Below are positions 1 to 7,573 of a DNA stretch of 35,232 bases, piece by piece. The first letter of the stretch is position 1, and the number at the start of each line of letters is the position of its first letter. The stretch lies in the NCBI RefSeq assembly GCF_003852515.1, contig NZ_QAJK01000188.1, forward strand, positions 1 to 35,232. Direction: 5' to 3'. The notes beneath the pieces were generated by a model, which searched no databases, was not told the origin of the DNA, and saw nothing but the letters and a program-made list of their open reading frames with translations. The position numbers and the translations under genes were made by a program. The DNA comes from Variovorax sp. KBW07 (GTDB lineage: Bacteria; Pseudomonadota; Gammaproteobacteria; Burkholderiales; Burkholderiaceae_C).

Positions 1-140
1 GCGCAGAGCACACCGCCAGCGTGAGCGAGTTCAGAGCACTGGTTGATCAGCGAAGCACTCAGAGCGTGTCCATGTGAGAATGGCATCGGGTGCTCCCCGC
101 AGCGAAATAAAGGAGGAGCGAAGCGGGGGACATTCGCGGA
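1..140. repeat. Left-end copy of terminal inverted repeat
   Basis: Bases 82-140 match the reverse complement of 35094-35152 at 58 of 59 positions. The outer part (1-81) also resembles the reverse complement of the last ~80 bases, starting from the same 14 bases GCGCAGAGCACACC. The core contains complementary runs CCCCGC and GCGGGG, so it can fold into a hairpin. It lies downstream of the minus-strand permease gene and may act as a terminator or REP-like element. The remaining 141-208 holds no gene; a six-base-arm hairpin (GAGTCG/CGACTC, 195-210) overlaps the permease stop codon. The match is read directly from sequence; dispersal in the genome is inferred. Confidence 0.8.
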
Positions 141-208
141 GGGGAGTACCCGGTGTCAGTCGCACTCGCCCTGAACAAGCCGCTCACGAGAACAGAGTCG
201 GATGCGAC

Positions 209-1270
209 TCAATGACCGCCCGGTGCGACCATGCGATGACGAACCTGGTCCGCGACCACGGCCACGATCAGCAACGCACCCAGCACCACCATCTGCAGAT
301 ACGACCCGACACTGGCCAGGTTCATTCCGTTCTGCACAAGCCCGATGAAGATTGCGCCCATCACCACGTTCGGAACCCGGCCGATGCCGCCGCGCAGGCT
401 CACCCCCGCGATCACACAGGCCGCAATCGACTCCAGCGCCACCGTGCCGCCCAGGTTGGCTTCCCCCGTTTCCACGCGCGCCGTCAACAACAGGCCGCTC
501 ACAGCCGCCAGCCCCGCGCACAACAGGTAGGCCATCAGCAACACGCGCCGCGTGTCGATGCCCGACAGCGCCGCTGCCTTTGCATTGCCGCCCACCGCCA
601 GCAGGTGCGTGCCCGTCGGCATGCGCGCCATGAGCACGCCCATGCCCGCCACGCACACCGCCGTCACCAGGATCGGTATCGGCACTCCCAGCAACGTGCC
701 GAAGCCGAACAGCTCGCTGAATTCGCCGGGAATGCCCGACACTGGCACGCCGCCCGTCAGGTACAGCGCAAAGCCGAAGCCGATGGACTGCACGCCCAGC
801 GTCACGATGAAGGGCGAGACGCCGACGAAGGCCACGCCGATGCCGTTGATCAAACCCACCGTCAGTCCCGCGAGCAGGCCGCAGGCGCAGCCGGCGATCA
901 CCACCACCCACGTCGCGTCGGGCAATGCGGCGCCGAAACTCTGCATCGCCAACGCCGAGACCACCGACGTGATCGCCATCACCGTGCCGACGGACAGGTC
1001 GAAGCCGCCTGTCACCAGCGCCAGCATCTGGCCCATCGACACCAGGATCAGGTAGACCGACTGGCGCAGCAGGTTCACCAGGTTCTGCACCGTGAGGAAC
1101 TGGTCCGAGAGCGTGCTGAATACGATGAAGGCAATCACCAGCATGAAGGGCAGCACGCCCAGCCGCAGGAACAGGCTGCGCAGCATGCCGAGCAGGCGGC
1201 CCGCAAGGCCCGGGGCGGGCGCCTCGGTGGCGCTGGCGGCCACGGTGGTGGTGGAGGAAGACGGGGTCAT
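209..1270 (-). CDS. ABC transporter permease (RbsC/sugar-importer type)
   Basis: This is the inner-membrane permease of a binding-protein-dependent importer, 353 residues, in the branched-chain/ribose permease family (RbsC/XylH-like). The protein is very hydrophobic, with about ten predicted membrane spans. A typical family stretch reads YLILVSMGQMLALVTGG then FDLSVGT near residues 74-97, which in this family contacts the ATPase and the substrate path. The start ATG overlaps the ATPase stop (ATGA), so the two are probably translationally coupled. It is the last gene of the operon that begins with pxpA. By context it imports the substrate of the linked carboxylase/hydrolase genes; the family usually carries sugars, so the actual ligand is unknown. 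Confidence 0.93.
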   Translation of the reverse strand: MTPSSSTTTVAASATEAPAPGLAGRLLGMLRSLFLRLGVLPFMLVIAFIVFSTLSDQFLTVQNLVNLLRQSVYLILVSMGQMLALVTGGFDLSVGTVMAITSVVSALAMQSFGAALPDATWVVVIAGCACGLLAGLTVGLINGIGVAFVGVSPFIVTLGVQSIGFGFALYLTGGVPVSGIPGEFSELFGFGTLLGVPIPILVTAVCVAGMGVLMARMPTGTHLLAVGGNAKAAALSGIDTRRVLLMAYLLCAGLAAVSGLLLTARVETGEANLGGTVALESIAACVIAGVSLRGGIGRVPNVVMGAIFIGLVQNGMNLASVGSYLQMVVLGALLIVAVVADQVRHRMVAPGGH

Positions 1271-2787
1271 TGCTTTCTTTCGCTGGAACCGAAAAACAGG
1301 TTGAGCACACGGGTTTCATTGATGGCGTCGCCCTGCAGTTCGCCGGCGATCTGGCCGCGGCACATCACGTAGACGCGGTGGCTCAGGTGCAGCACCTCGG
1401 GCAGGTCGGACGAGATCACGACCACCGCCGCGCCGCCTTCGCAGAGCTTCTGGATCAGCTGGTACAGCGCGCTGCGGGTGCCGATGTCGACGCCCACCGT
1501 GGGCTCGTCGAACACATAGAGCGCGGCGTCGCGCGTCATGCCCTTGCCGAACAGCACCTTCTGCTGGTTGCCGCCCGACAGCAGCGCCACCGGCCGATCG
1601 AGGTTGCGCGGCGCCAGCTCCACGCGCTCGGCCGCCGCCGTGGAAAGACGCCGCCCCAGCCGCTTGCGCAGCCAGCCGCCGTGCCCGCGCAACGGACCGC
1701 CCACCAGCGGCAGCGTGATGTTGGCGCGCGAGCTGAAGCCCAGCACCAGCCCTTCGCCCTTGCGGTCCGGCGGCAGGTAGAACAGGCCCTCGTCGAGCAG
1801 TTGCCGTACCCTGGCGCCGGTGCGCGGCTGGCCCTTGAACAGCACCTGCCCCTCGCTCACCGGGTCGAGCCCGTAGATGGCGCGGAACAGCTCCGACTTG
1901 CCGCAGCCGACCAGCCCCGCCAGCCCGACCACTTCGCCGCGCCGCACCGCAAGGCTTGCCTGGCGCACGCCGCTGGGTGAGCTGAGTCCTTCGACCTGCA
2001 GCACCACCTCGCCGGGGTTGTGGGCGATGCGCGGGTAGATCTGCTCGATGGCGCGGCCGCTCATCAGCTCGATCAGCCGGTCGGCGCTGGTTGCACGGGC
2101 TTCGACGGTCGTGACCTTGCGGCCATCGCGCAGCACCGTGATGCGGTCGGCAATCTGCGCAATTTCCTGCATGCGGTGCGAGATGTAGACGATGCCCACG
2201 CCGCGCGCCTTGAGCCGTGCCACCAGTTCGAACAGGCGCTGCGTTTCGGTGTCGGTCAGCGAAGCGGTGGGCTCGTCGAGGATCAGCACCGACACGTCGC
2301 CGCGCAGGCCCTTGGCAATTTCCACCATCTGCTGCTGGGCCCGCGTGAGGCCCGAGACCGGGGCGCCGCCGTCGATCTCGAAACCCAGGTCGGCCAGCAT
2401 CGCGCGGGCCCGCTCGCGCACCGCCGCGCGGTCGAGCAGGCCGCCCTTGCACGGCTCTTCGCCCAGGCTCAGGTTCTGTGCCACCGACAGCGTGGGAATC
2501 AGCGAGAACTCCTGGAACACCGCGCTGATGCCGTGGCGCCGGGCGTCGTGTACGTTCGAGAACCTGACCCGTTCGCCATGCATGCGGATCTCGCCGGCCG
2601 AAGGCGTGTTGGCGCCGGCCAGCAGCGAGATCAGCGTCGACTTGCCGGCCCCGTTCTCGCCGAACAGCACGTGCACCTCGCCGGCGCGCAGCTCGAAATC
2701 CATCGCATCGAGCGCCAGCACGCCCGGGTAGCGCTTGCTGAGGCCGACGGTCTTCAACAACAACAGGGCAGAGGACACAGAGGACAT
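1267..2787 (-). CDS. ABC transporter ATP-binding protein, double domain (RbsA/MglA type)
   Basis: A 506-residue ATPase with two tandem ABC domains that powers import through the downstream permease. The first domain has a clean Walker A, GENGAGKST (residues 43-51), a signature of the form LTRAQQQ and Walker B with LILDEPTASL. The second has the degenerate Walker A typical of this family (GLVGCGKSE), an intact LSGGNQQK signature and FDEPTVGVD. I chose the ATG at 2787 because the motifs align from there. The frame stays open far upstream to 3825, but only antisense-like low-complexity sequence is found there. The gene follows the binding-protein gene by 14 bases and overlaps the permease gene by 4. 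Confidence 0.93.
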   Translation of the reverse strand: MSSVSSALLLLKTVGLSKRYPGVLALDAMDFELRAGEVHVLFGENGAGKSTLISLLAGANTPSAGEIRMHGERVRFSNVHDARRHGISAVFQEFSLIPTLSVAQNLSLGEEPCKGGLLDRAAVRERARAMLADLGFEIDGGAPVSGLTRAQQQMVEIAKGLRGDVSVLILDEPTASLTDTETQRLFELVARLKARGVGIVYISHRMQEIAQIADRITVLRDGRKVTTVEARATSADRLIELMSGRAIEQIYPRIAHNPGEVVLQVEGLSSPSGVRQASLAVRRGEVVGLAGLVGCGKSELFRAIYGLDPVSEGQVLFKGQPRTGARVRQLLDEGLFYLPPDRKGEGLVLGFSSRANITLPLVGGPLRGHGGWLRKRLGRRLSTAAAERVELAPRNLDRPVALLSGGNQQKVLFGKGMTRDAALYVFDEPTVGVDIGTRSALYQLIQKLCEGGAAVVVISSDLPEVLHLSHRVYVMCRGQIAGELQGDAINETRVLNLFFGSSERKQ

Positions 2788-2801
2788 GGCGGGCAGGGCG
2801 C

Positions 2802-3887
2802 TTACTTGACCTCGAACACCGGCTTGAAGCCCGGCGGCGGCAGGATGTCGTCCAGCTTCACGTTCTTGATGTTGCTGCTGTCGACCACGAAGATCTTCGG
2901 GCCGACGTGCTTCACGACGTCCTTGTTCTCGAGCAGGCGCACCGCCTGGTCGACCGCGATGCGGCCCTGGATGACCATCGAATCGGCCGGCGACGCGACG
3001 ATGCGGCCCTTCTGGATGCCCTCGTAGACGCCCGGCGTCATGTAGAACGACAGCACCTGCACCTTCTTGTCGAGGTTGCGCGAACGCAGGATGCCGGTGG
3101 CGGCTTCGGCCGTGACCGCGGTGCCGGCCACATAGGCCAGGTCGGGGTTGCCCTGCAGCACGTCTTCGACCAGCTTGGCCTGCGCTTCCTTGCCGGTGTC
3201 GCCGTACTTCGGATCGAGCACCACCACGGCGCTGCCCTTGATGGCCTCCATGAAGCCCTTGTGCGCGGCCTCGACCCAGCCCGCGCCGGCCGGGCCGGGG
3301 AACCAGCCCACCTTGACGGGCGGCGAGCCGGCCGGGTGCTTCTTCGCCAGGTACTCGCCGGTCGACTGGCCCATCGTGTAGAACGACACCAGCGACTTGG
3401 CCGACAGGTCGGGCGAGCTGATGCCGTTCACCAGGTCGATCACCGGCACCTTCTTGGCGGCCGTGGCCTTGATGACGTTGTTGAGGCCATCGCCCGAAAT
3501 CGCGCCGATGATCACCGCGTTGGCACCCCGCGCCACGCAGTCTTCGATCTGCGAGACCTGCTTGGCCAGGTTGGTGTAGCCGCCCGCGTCGGCCACCTGC
3601 AGCTTCACGCCCTGGCGGCGCGCTTCTTCGATCACGCCGTAGTCCACGCCCAGCCAATAGGCATCTTTCATGTGCGGGAACGACACGCAGATGTCCCACT
3701 TCTTCGACGCCTTGGCGAGCGGCTTGTAGTCGATGGGCGACTTCTTTCCTTCGGCCGAGAAAGCCGGCTCGGTGGCCTCCGCCTTGTACGGAAACCAGTC
3801 GGCGGCCGAGGCCGCGCCGTGCCACAGCAGGCCGGTGGCGGCAAGCGAAGCGGCGATCAATGAAACGCGCAGGGGCGAGCTGTTCAT
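2802..3887 (-). CDS. Periplasmic substrate-binding protein, TorT-like
   Basis: A 361-residue periplasmic binding protein of the sugar-binding type I fold (Peripla_BP_4). An N-terminal signal peptide ends near ASAADW. The sequence looks closer to the TorT subgroup than to ribose or xylose binders: note KDAYWLGVDYGVIEEARRQG, QIEDCVARGANAVIIGAIS and VGWFPGPAGAGW. TorT of enterobacteria is the TMAO-sensing partner of TorS, not a transporter part. Here the gene sits directly upstream of an ABC ATPase and permease, so it is most likely their receptor. An AAGGAG ribosome-binding site lies just upstream of the ATG at 3887. The ligand is not known; context suggests a small amide, lactam or amino-acid derivative. 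The TorT similarity is from memory of the family. Confidence 0.9.
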   Translation of the reverse strand: MNSSPLRVSLIAASLAATGLLWHGAASAADWFPYKAEATEPAFSAEGKKSPIDYKPLAKASKKWDICVSFPHMKDAYWLGVDYGVIEEARRQGVKLQVADAGGYTNLAKQVSQIEDCVARGANAVIIGAISGDGLNNVIKATAAKKVPVIDLVNGISSPDLSAKSLVSFYTMGQSTGEYLAKKHPAGSPPVKVGWFPGPAGAGWVEAAHKGFMEAIKGSAVVVLDPKYGDTGKEAQAKLVEDVLQGNPDLAYVAGTAVTAEAATGILRSRNLDKKVQVLSFYMTPGVYEGIQKGRIVASPADSMVIQGRIAVDQAVRLLENKDVVKHVGPKIFVVDSSNIKNVKLDDILPPPGFKPVFEVK

Positions 3888-3943
3888 GAAGAACTCCTTG
3901 GGGTCAGCGGTGAAAAAAGAGGGGAGAAAAAGGGTGCCGCGGC

Positions 3944-4921
3944 TCAGGCCGCGAGCGCCGCGCGCAGGCGGTCGATCCGTCGTCGCCGTTCGGCGCGCGC
4001 CTGCAGCGCCTGGGCCATGTCGACCTCGACGAAGCGCGCCTTGTGGTTGGGCTGCATCTGCGCGATGAGGTCCATGTCGGCGCTGATCACCGTGCCGACC
4101 ATGGCGTAGCCGCCGCCCGACACCGCGTCGCGGTGCAGGATGATCGGCTCGCGCCCACCCGGCACCTGGATCGATCCGTACGGGTAGCCCGCATCGACGA
4201 TGTTCGACGGGTCGTCGCCCGCGCCGAAGGGCGGTTTGCGGTCGAGAAACTTCAGCGGCGTGCCGTTCTTGTAGCGGTAGCCGATGCGGTCGGCCTCGGA
4301 GCCCACGCTCCAGGTGTCGGCGAAGAAGCTCTGCACCGAGACATCCTGCAGGCGATGAAAGTAGATGCCCGGCAGCACGCGCAGCGCCACTTCCTTGCCC
4401 AGCACCGGCAGCAGCGCGGCGTCGACCGTGCGGCCCGGCCTGGCCTTGGCGGATGGCGTGCCCACAGGCAGTTTGTCGCCGGCCAGCAGCTTGCGGCCGT
4501 TGAAGCCGCCGAAGGCGCCCAGCCCGTAGGTCGAGCGGCTGCCCAGCACCACCGGCACGTCGATGCCGCCCGCCACGGCAATGCACATGCGCGCGCCCAG
4601 CTTCATGAAATCGAAGGCCAGCGTGTCGCCCGCCCGCACCGCGAAAGATTCGTTGCGCGGCACTTCGTTGCCGTTCAGCTTGACCTTGGCTTCGGCACCC
4701 GTTACCGCCACCAGCGCGGGGGCGTCAAACTGCAGCTCGGGCCCGAGCAGCGTGCTTTCGATGACGGCCGCGCCTTCGTCGTTGCCCACCAGCAGGTTGG
4801 CCAGCACCAGGCTCTGCTGGTCGAGCGCGCCCGACAGCGGAATGCCGAGGTTGTAGTAGCCGGGGCGGCCCGCGTCCTGCACGCTGGTCGCCAGGCCGGG
4901 CTTGAGCACTTCAATCGCCAT
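3944..4921 (-). CDS. pxpC: Carboxyltransferase subunit, PxpC/KipA/AHS2 family
   Basis: A 325-residue protein of the biotin-dependent carboxyltransferase subunit family, also annotated 5-oxoprolinase subunit C or allophanate hydrolase subunit 2. The family opening (PGLATSVQDAGRPGY, residues 8-22), the central SRSTYGLGAFGGFNG and GSIQVPGGREPIILHRDA are all present. The last segment, with HRDAVSGGGY, looks more like the carboxyltransferase domain of urea carboxylase (TRDAPS-type) than the ADxQTTGGYP form I recall for canonical PxpC. The C-terminal ~25 residues are Arg/Ala-rich. The start overlaps the pxpB-like gene by 11 bases. With that gene it would form the carboxyltransferase half of a biotin enzyme. 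The pxpC symbol marks homology, not proven 5-oxoproline activity. Confidence 0.88.
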   Translation of the reverse strand: MAIEVLKPGLATSVQDAGRPGYYNLGIPLSGALDQQSLVLANLLVGNDEGAAVIESTLLGPELQFDAPALVAVTGAEAKVKLNGNEVPRNESFAVRAGDTLAFDFMKLGARMCIAVAGGIDVPVVLGSRSTYGLGAFGGFNGRKLLAGDKLPVGTPSAKARPGRTVDAALLPVLGKEVALRVLPGIYFHRLQDVSVQSFFADTWSVGSEADRIGYRYKNGTPLKFLDRKPPFGAGDDPSNIVDAGYPYGSIQVPGGREPIILHRDAVSGGGYAMVGTVISADMDLIAQMQPNHKARFVEVDMAQALQARAERRRRIDRLRAALAA

Positions 4922-5807
4922 GGAGCACTTTCAGCAGTTGTTGGTTGTAGCCATCGGGGTTGGCCAGGAATTCCTTGAGCGAGAACGACACCGGCGCAAT
5001 GCGCAGCGTGTAGCTGCCGTCTTCCACCTGCGCGATCTGGCGGTCGTACTCGGCGCGGTCGATGGGTTTCCACTTCACGATGTCGCCGGGCTGGAAGAAC
5101 ACCATCAGGTCCTTCAGGTACGACAGCCGCTGCGCCGGATCGAAGATCGGCGCGGGCGTGACGCCGAACATCTGGTAGCCGCCCGCACCGCGCACCGAGT
5201 AGATGCAGCTGAAGCAGCCGCCGTGGCCCAGCGTGAGCTTGGGCGTGTCGGTGCGCGGGCTCAGGTACTTGGGCACCTGGATCTGCCGCTCGCGCCCGAC
5301 CATCTGAAACAGGAAGGGAAGGCCAGCCACGAAACCCACCATCGACACGAACCAGGGGGCGGACGAATGCGCCTCGATGAAGGCGTCGACCGAGGCATGG
5401 CCGTTGATGCGCGCGGCGTATTCGATGTCGGTGCTGGCCGGGTCCTGGTGCCGCTCGCGAAAACGCATCAGCGTTTCGTGCGTCCACGGGTCGTTGTAGA
5501 GCACCGGGATTTCGATGATGCGCGTCTGCAGCTGCAGGTCGGCTTCGCCCAGGCCGGCTTCGATTTCCTTCAGCGTGGCGAGCAGCGCGTCGGGCGCGAT
5601 GGCATCGGGGTCGAAGCGCACCAGGTACGCGGCATTGGCGGGGCAGATTTCTGTGACCCCGGGCAGGGCGCGGCGGCGCAGTTCGTTGCAGATGGCCATG
5701 CCCTTGAAGAAGGCGGGCAGCGACATCTCTTCGCTGATCTCGACGAACAGGTGCTCGTCGCCACCGAAGCTGTAGCGGGCCTGGGCGGGAAGGGTGGTTG
5801 CAGACAT
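4911..5807 (-). CDS. pxpB: Carboxyltransferase subunit, PxpB/KipI/AHS1 family, long form
   Basis: A 298-residue member of the KipI/PxpB/AHS1 family, clearly longer than canonical PxpB (about 220 residues). The family core appears as EIPVLYND, MVGFVAGLPFLFQM, YLSPRTDTPKLTLGHGG and GAGGYQMFGVTPAP. After it comes an extension with LSYLKDLMVFFQPGDIV and a C-terminal SFSLKEFLA. As I recall, that extension corresponds to the end of the urea carboxylase carboxyltransferase domain (LLRFFDQIRFYPV and TFSL motifs), not to PxpB. A GGAGG ribosome-binding site precedes the ATG by 8 bases. Gene order carrier-carboxylase-this-pxpC strongly suggests a multi-subunit biotin-dependent enzyme. Substrate unknown. 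Confidence 0.88.
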   Translation of the reverse strand: MSATTLPAQARYSFGGDEHLFVEISEEMSLPAFFKGMAICNELRRRALPGVTEICPANAAYLVRFDPDAIAPDALLATLKEIEAGLGEADLQLQTRIIEIPVLYNDPWTHETLMRFRERHQDPASTDIEYAARINGHASVDAFIEAHSSAPWFVSMVGFVAGLPFLFQMVGRERQIQVPKYLSPRTDTPKLTLGHGGCFSCIYSVRGAGGYQMFGVTPAPIFDPAQRLSYLKDLMVFFQPGDIVKWKPIDRAEYDRQIAQVEDGSYTLRIAPVSFSLKEFLANPDGYNQQLLKVLHGD

Positions 5808-5868
5808 CAGAAAACCTCCGTGCTTCGCACTGCGGTGCGAGCTTGCTTGGGGCGGCCCGGCGCGGCGC
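5808..5868. repeat. Intergenic hairpin element between biotin carboxylase and pxpB
   Basis: The only sizeable gap inside the catalytic part of the operon. It has a perfect stem TCGCAC/GTGCGA (5825-5830 with 5835-5840, TGCG loop) that extends to GCTTCGCAC/GTGCGAGC with one unpaired base. A GC-rich run GGGGCGGCCCGGCGCGGCG follows. It sits upstream of the pxpB ribosome-binding site on the transcribed minus strand. It has no T-tract, so it is more likely an mRNA-processing or stability element, or a dispersed repeat, than a terminator. Confidence 0.55.
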
Positions 5869-7266
5869 TCATGCGGGCACCTTCACAAGAGGAGCGGTGG
5901 CATCGGCCAGCGGATTCGCCGCCAGCCAGGTTTCGAGAAAGCCGGTGTGGAACGCGGCCTTTGCCACGTCGGCGTCGTCGCAGAGCGCGCGGTGCAGCGC
6001 AATCGTGGTGTGGATGCCTTCCACCTTCAGCTCGCCCAGCGCGCGGCGCATGCGGGCCAGTGCGCTTGCGCGGTCGGTGTCGTGCACGATCAGCTTGCCC
6101 AGCAGCGAGTCGTAGTAGGCCGGCACGGTGTAGCCGGGGAACAGCATGGTGTCGAAGCGCACGCCGGGGCCGCCCGGCACCACCAGCTGCGACACCAGCC
6201 CCGGACTCGGCATGAAGTTCTTCGCGGCGTTCTCGGCGTTGATGCGCACCTCGATGGCGGCGCCGGTCAGGCGGATGTCTTCCTGCTTCAGGCGCAGCGG
6301 CTGGCCCAGCGCGATGCGCAGCATTTCCTTCACCAGATCGACGCCGGTGATCATTTCGGTGATGGGGTGCTCGACCTGGATGCGCGTGTTCATCTCGATG
6401 AAGAAAAACTCGCGCGTGTCGTCGTCGTACAGGTATTCGAGCGTGCCGGCGCCGCGATAGGCCACGGCGTTGGCCAGCCGCAGTGCCGATTCGCACAGCG
6501 CGGCGCGCGTGGCCTCGCTGATGGCGGCCGAAGGCGCTTCTTCCCAGACCTTCTGGCGGCGGCGCTGCAATGAGCATTCGCGCTCGAAGCAGTGCACCAC
6601 GCGCTGCCCGTCGCCAAGAATCTGCACCTCGATGTGGCGCGCCTGGCGGATGAAGCGTTCGAGGTACACCTCGCCGTTGCCGAAAGCCGCCTGCGCTTCC
6701 GCGGTGGCGGTGGCGAACTGCTGGCGCAGCTCGGCTTCGTCCTGCGCCACGCGAATGCCGCGCCCGCCACCACCGGCCGAGGCCTTGATCATGATCGGGT
6801 AGCCGATGTCCTTTGCCACCTCGATGGCCGTGTCCGGGTCGGTGACCACGCCGGCGCTGCCGGGCACAGTGGGCACGCCGGCCTTCATGGCGGCGGCACG
6901 CGCGGCGGCCTTGTCGCCCATGGTGCGGATGGCGTGCGGCGTGGGGCCGACGAACACCAGGCCAGCGGCCTCGACGCGTTCGGCGAAGTCGGCATTCTCG
7001 GAAAGAAAGCCGTAGCCCGGATGCACCGCGCCGGCACCGCTGTCGGCGGCTGCCTGCAGGATCGCGTCGACGCTCAGGTAGCTCTTGGTGGCATGCGCCG
7101 GGCCGATGCGCACGGCCTCGTCGGCCATCTGCACGGCCAGGCTCTGCGCGTCGGCGTCGCTGTAGACGGCGACCGTCTTCAGGCCCAGTTCTTTCGCGGC
7201 GCGGACGATGCGCACGGCAATCTCGCCGCGGTTGGCGATCAGCAGTTTGTCGAATGCAGCGTTCAT
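5869..7266 (-). CDS. accC: Biotin carboxylase (AccC family)
   Basis: A 465-residue ATP-grasp biotin carboxylase that uses ATP and bicarbonate to carboxylate biotin on the carrier protein. Visible signatures: N-terminal KLLIANRGEIAVRI; VHPGYGFLSEN (81-91); the glycine-rich ATP loop KASAGGGGRG (161-170); RRRQKVWEEAPS around 235-246; and the catalytic EMNTRIQVEH (291-300), holding the Glu, Asn, Arg and Glu of the active site. All AccC residues I know are intact. I chose the ATG at 7266 (weak GACAGG upstream). A GTG at 7281 overlapping the carrier stop (GTGA) would add five residues. Its neighbours are not accA/accD but PxpB/PxpC-type genes, so it probably serves a dedicated carboxylase rather than fatty acid synthesis. 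Confidence 0.93.
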   Translation of the reverse strand: MNAAFDKLLIANRGEIAVRIVRAAKELGLKTVAVYSDADAQSLAVQMADEAVRIGPAHATKSYLSVDAILQAAADSGAGAVHPGYGFLSENADFAERVEAAGLVFVGPTPHAIRTMGDKAAARAAAMKAGVPTVPGSAGVVTDPDTAIEVAKDIGYPIMIKASAGGGGRGIRVAQDEAELRQQFATATAEAQAAFGNGEVYLERFIRQARHIEVQILGDGQRVVHCFERECSLQRRRQKVWEEAPSAAISEATRAALCESALRLANAVAYRGAGTLEYLYDDDTREFFFIEMNTRIQVEHPITEMITGVDLVKEMLRIALGQPLRLKQEDIRLTGAAIEVRINAENAAKNFMPSPGLVSQLVVPGGPGVRFDTMLFPGYTVPAYYDSLLGKLIVHDTDRASALARMRRALGELKVEGIHTTIALHRALCDDADVAKAAFHTGFLETWLAANPLADATAPLVKVPA

Positions 7267-7277
7267 GGGCACCTGTC

Positions 7278-7526
7278 TCACGCCGTTTCAATGACGGCCA
7301 GCAACTGGCCCGGATCGACCGGCTCGCCGTTCTCGACGGCAAAGCGCTGCAGGCGGCCGGCCGCGTCGGCCGTGACCTCGCTGAACTGCTTCATCACCTC
7401 GACCAGGCCCAGCACGTCGCCCACGGCCACCGTGTCGCCTTCGGCCTTGAAGGGCGGCGCGTCGGGCGCCGAGCGGCGGTAGAAGGTGCCCGGCAGCGGG
7501 CTCAGGACTTCATGGGTAGCGGACAT
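7278..7526 (-). CDS. Stand-alone biotin carboxyl carrier protein
   Basis: An 82-residue biotinyl/lipoyl-attachment domain protein. The attachment site is VEVMKQF, with Lys46 as the predicted biotinylated residue; the usual form in AccB is EAMKM. The N-terminal PLPGTFYRRSAPDAPPF and the end GEPVDPGQLLAVIE are typical of the fold. It lacks the N-terminal domain and Pro/Ala linker of housekeeping AccB (about 155 residues), which fits a dedicated carrier. An AGGAG site lies 8 bases before the ATG at 7526. It lies 47 bases after pxpA and directly abuts the biotin carboxylase gene. The longer open frame upstream to 8807 is a shadow across pxpA. Confidence 0.9.
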   Translation of the reverse strand: MSATHEVLSPLPGTFYRRSAPDAPPFKAEGDTVAVGDVLGLVEVMKQFSEVTADAAGRLQRFAVENGEPVDPGQLLAVIETA

Positions 7527-7573
7527 CGATGCACTCCTGGAACAACAAGAACCAAACGGGAAATAGAACGCGG

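Noticed and set aside
74-1372. A 432-codon plus-strand open frame at the left end
   Set aside because: Antisense to the permease gene, His/Gln/Arg-rich; its first residues come from the terminal repeat.
1267-3825. An 852-codon open frame on the minus strand that includes the ATPase
   Set aside because: Only the part from 2787 has ABC motifs. The upstream part is an out-of-frame reading of the binding-protein gene with Arg/Gly-rich composition.
3944-5807. KipI/KipA sporulation kinase inhibitors
   Set aside because: Those names come from Bacillus. The context with biotin proteins, PxpA and an importer points to metabolism.
5869-7526. Housekeeping acetyl-CoA carboxylase accBC
   Set aside because: The carrier is too short for AccB and has VEVMKQF rather than EAMKM. 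The neighbours are PxpA/B/C-type genes, so a dedicated enzyme is more likely.
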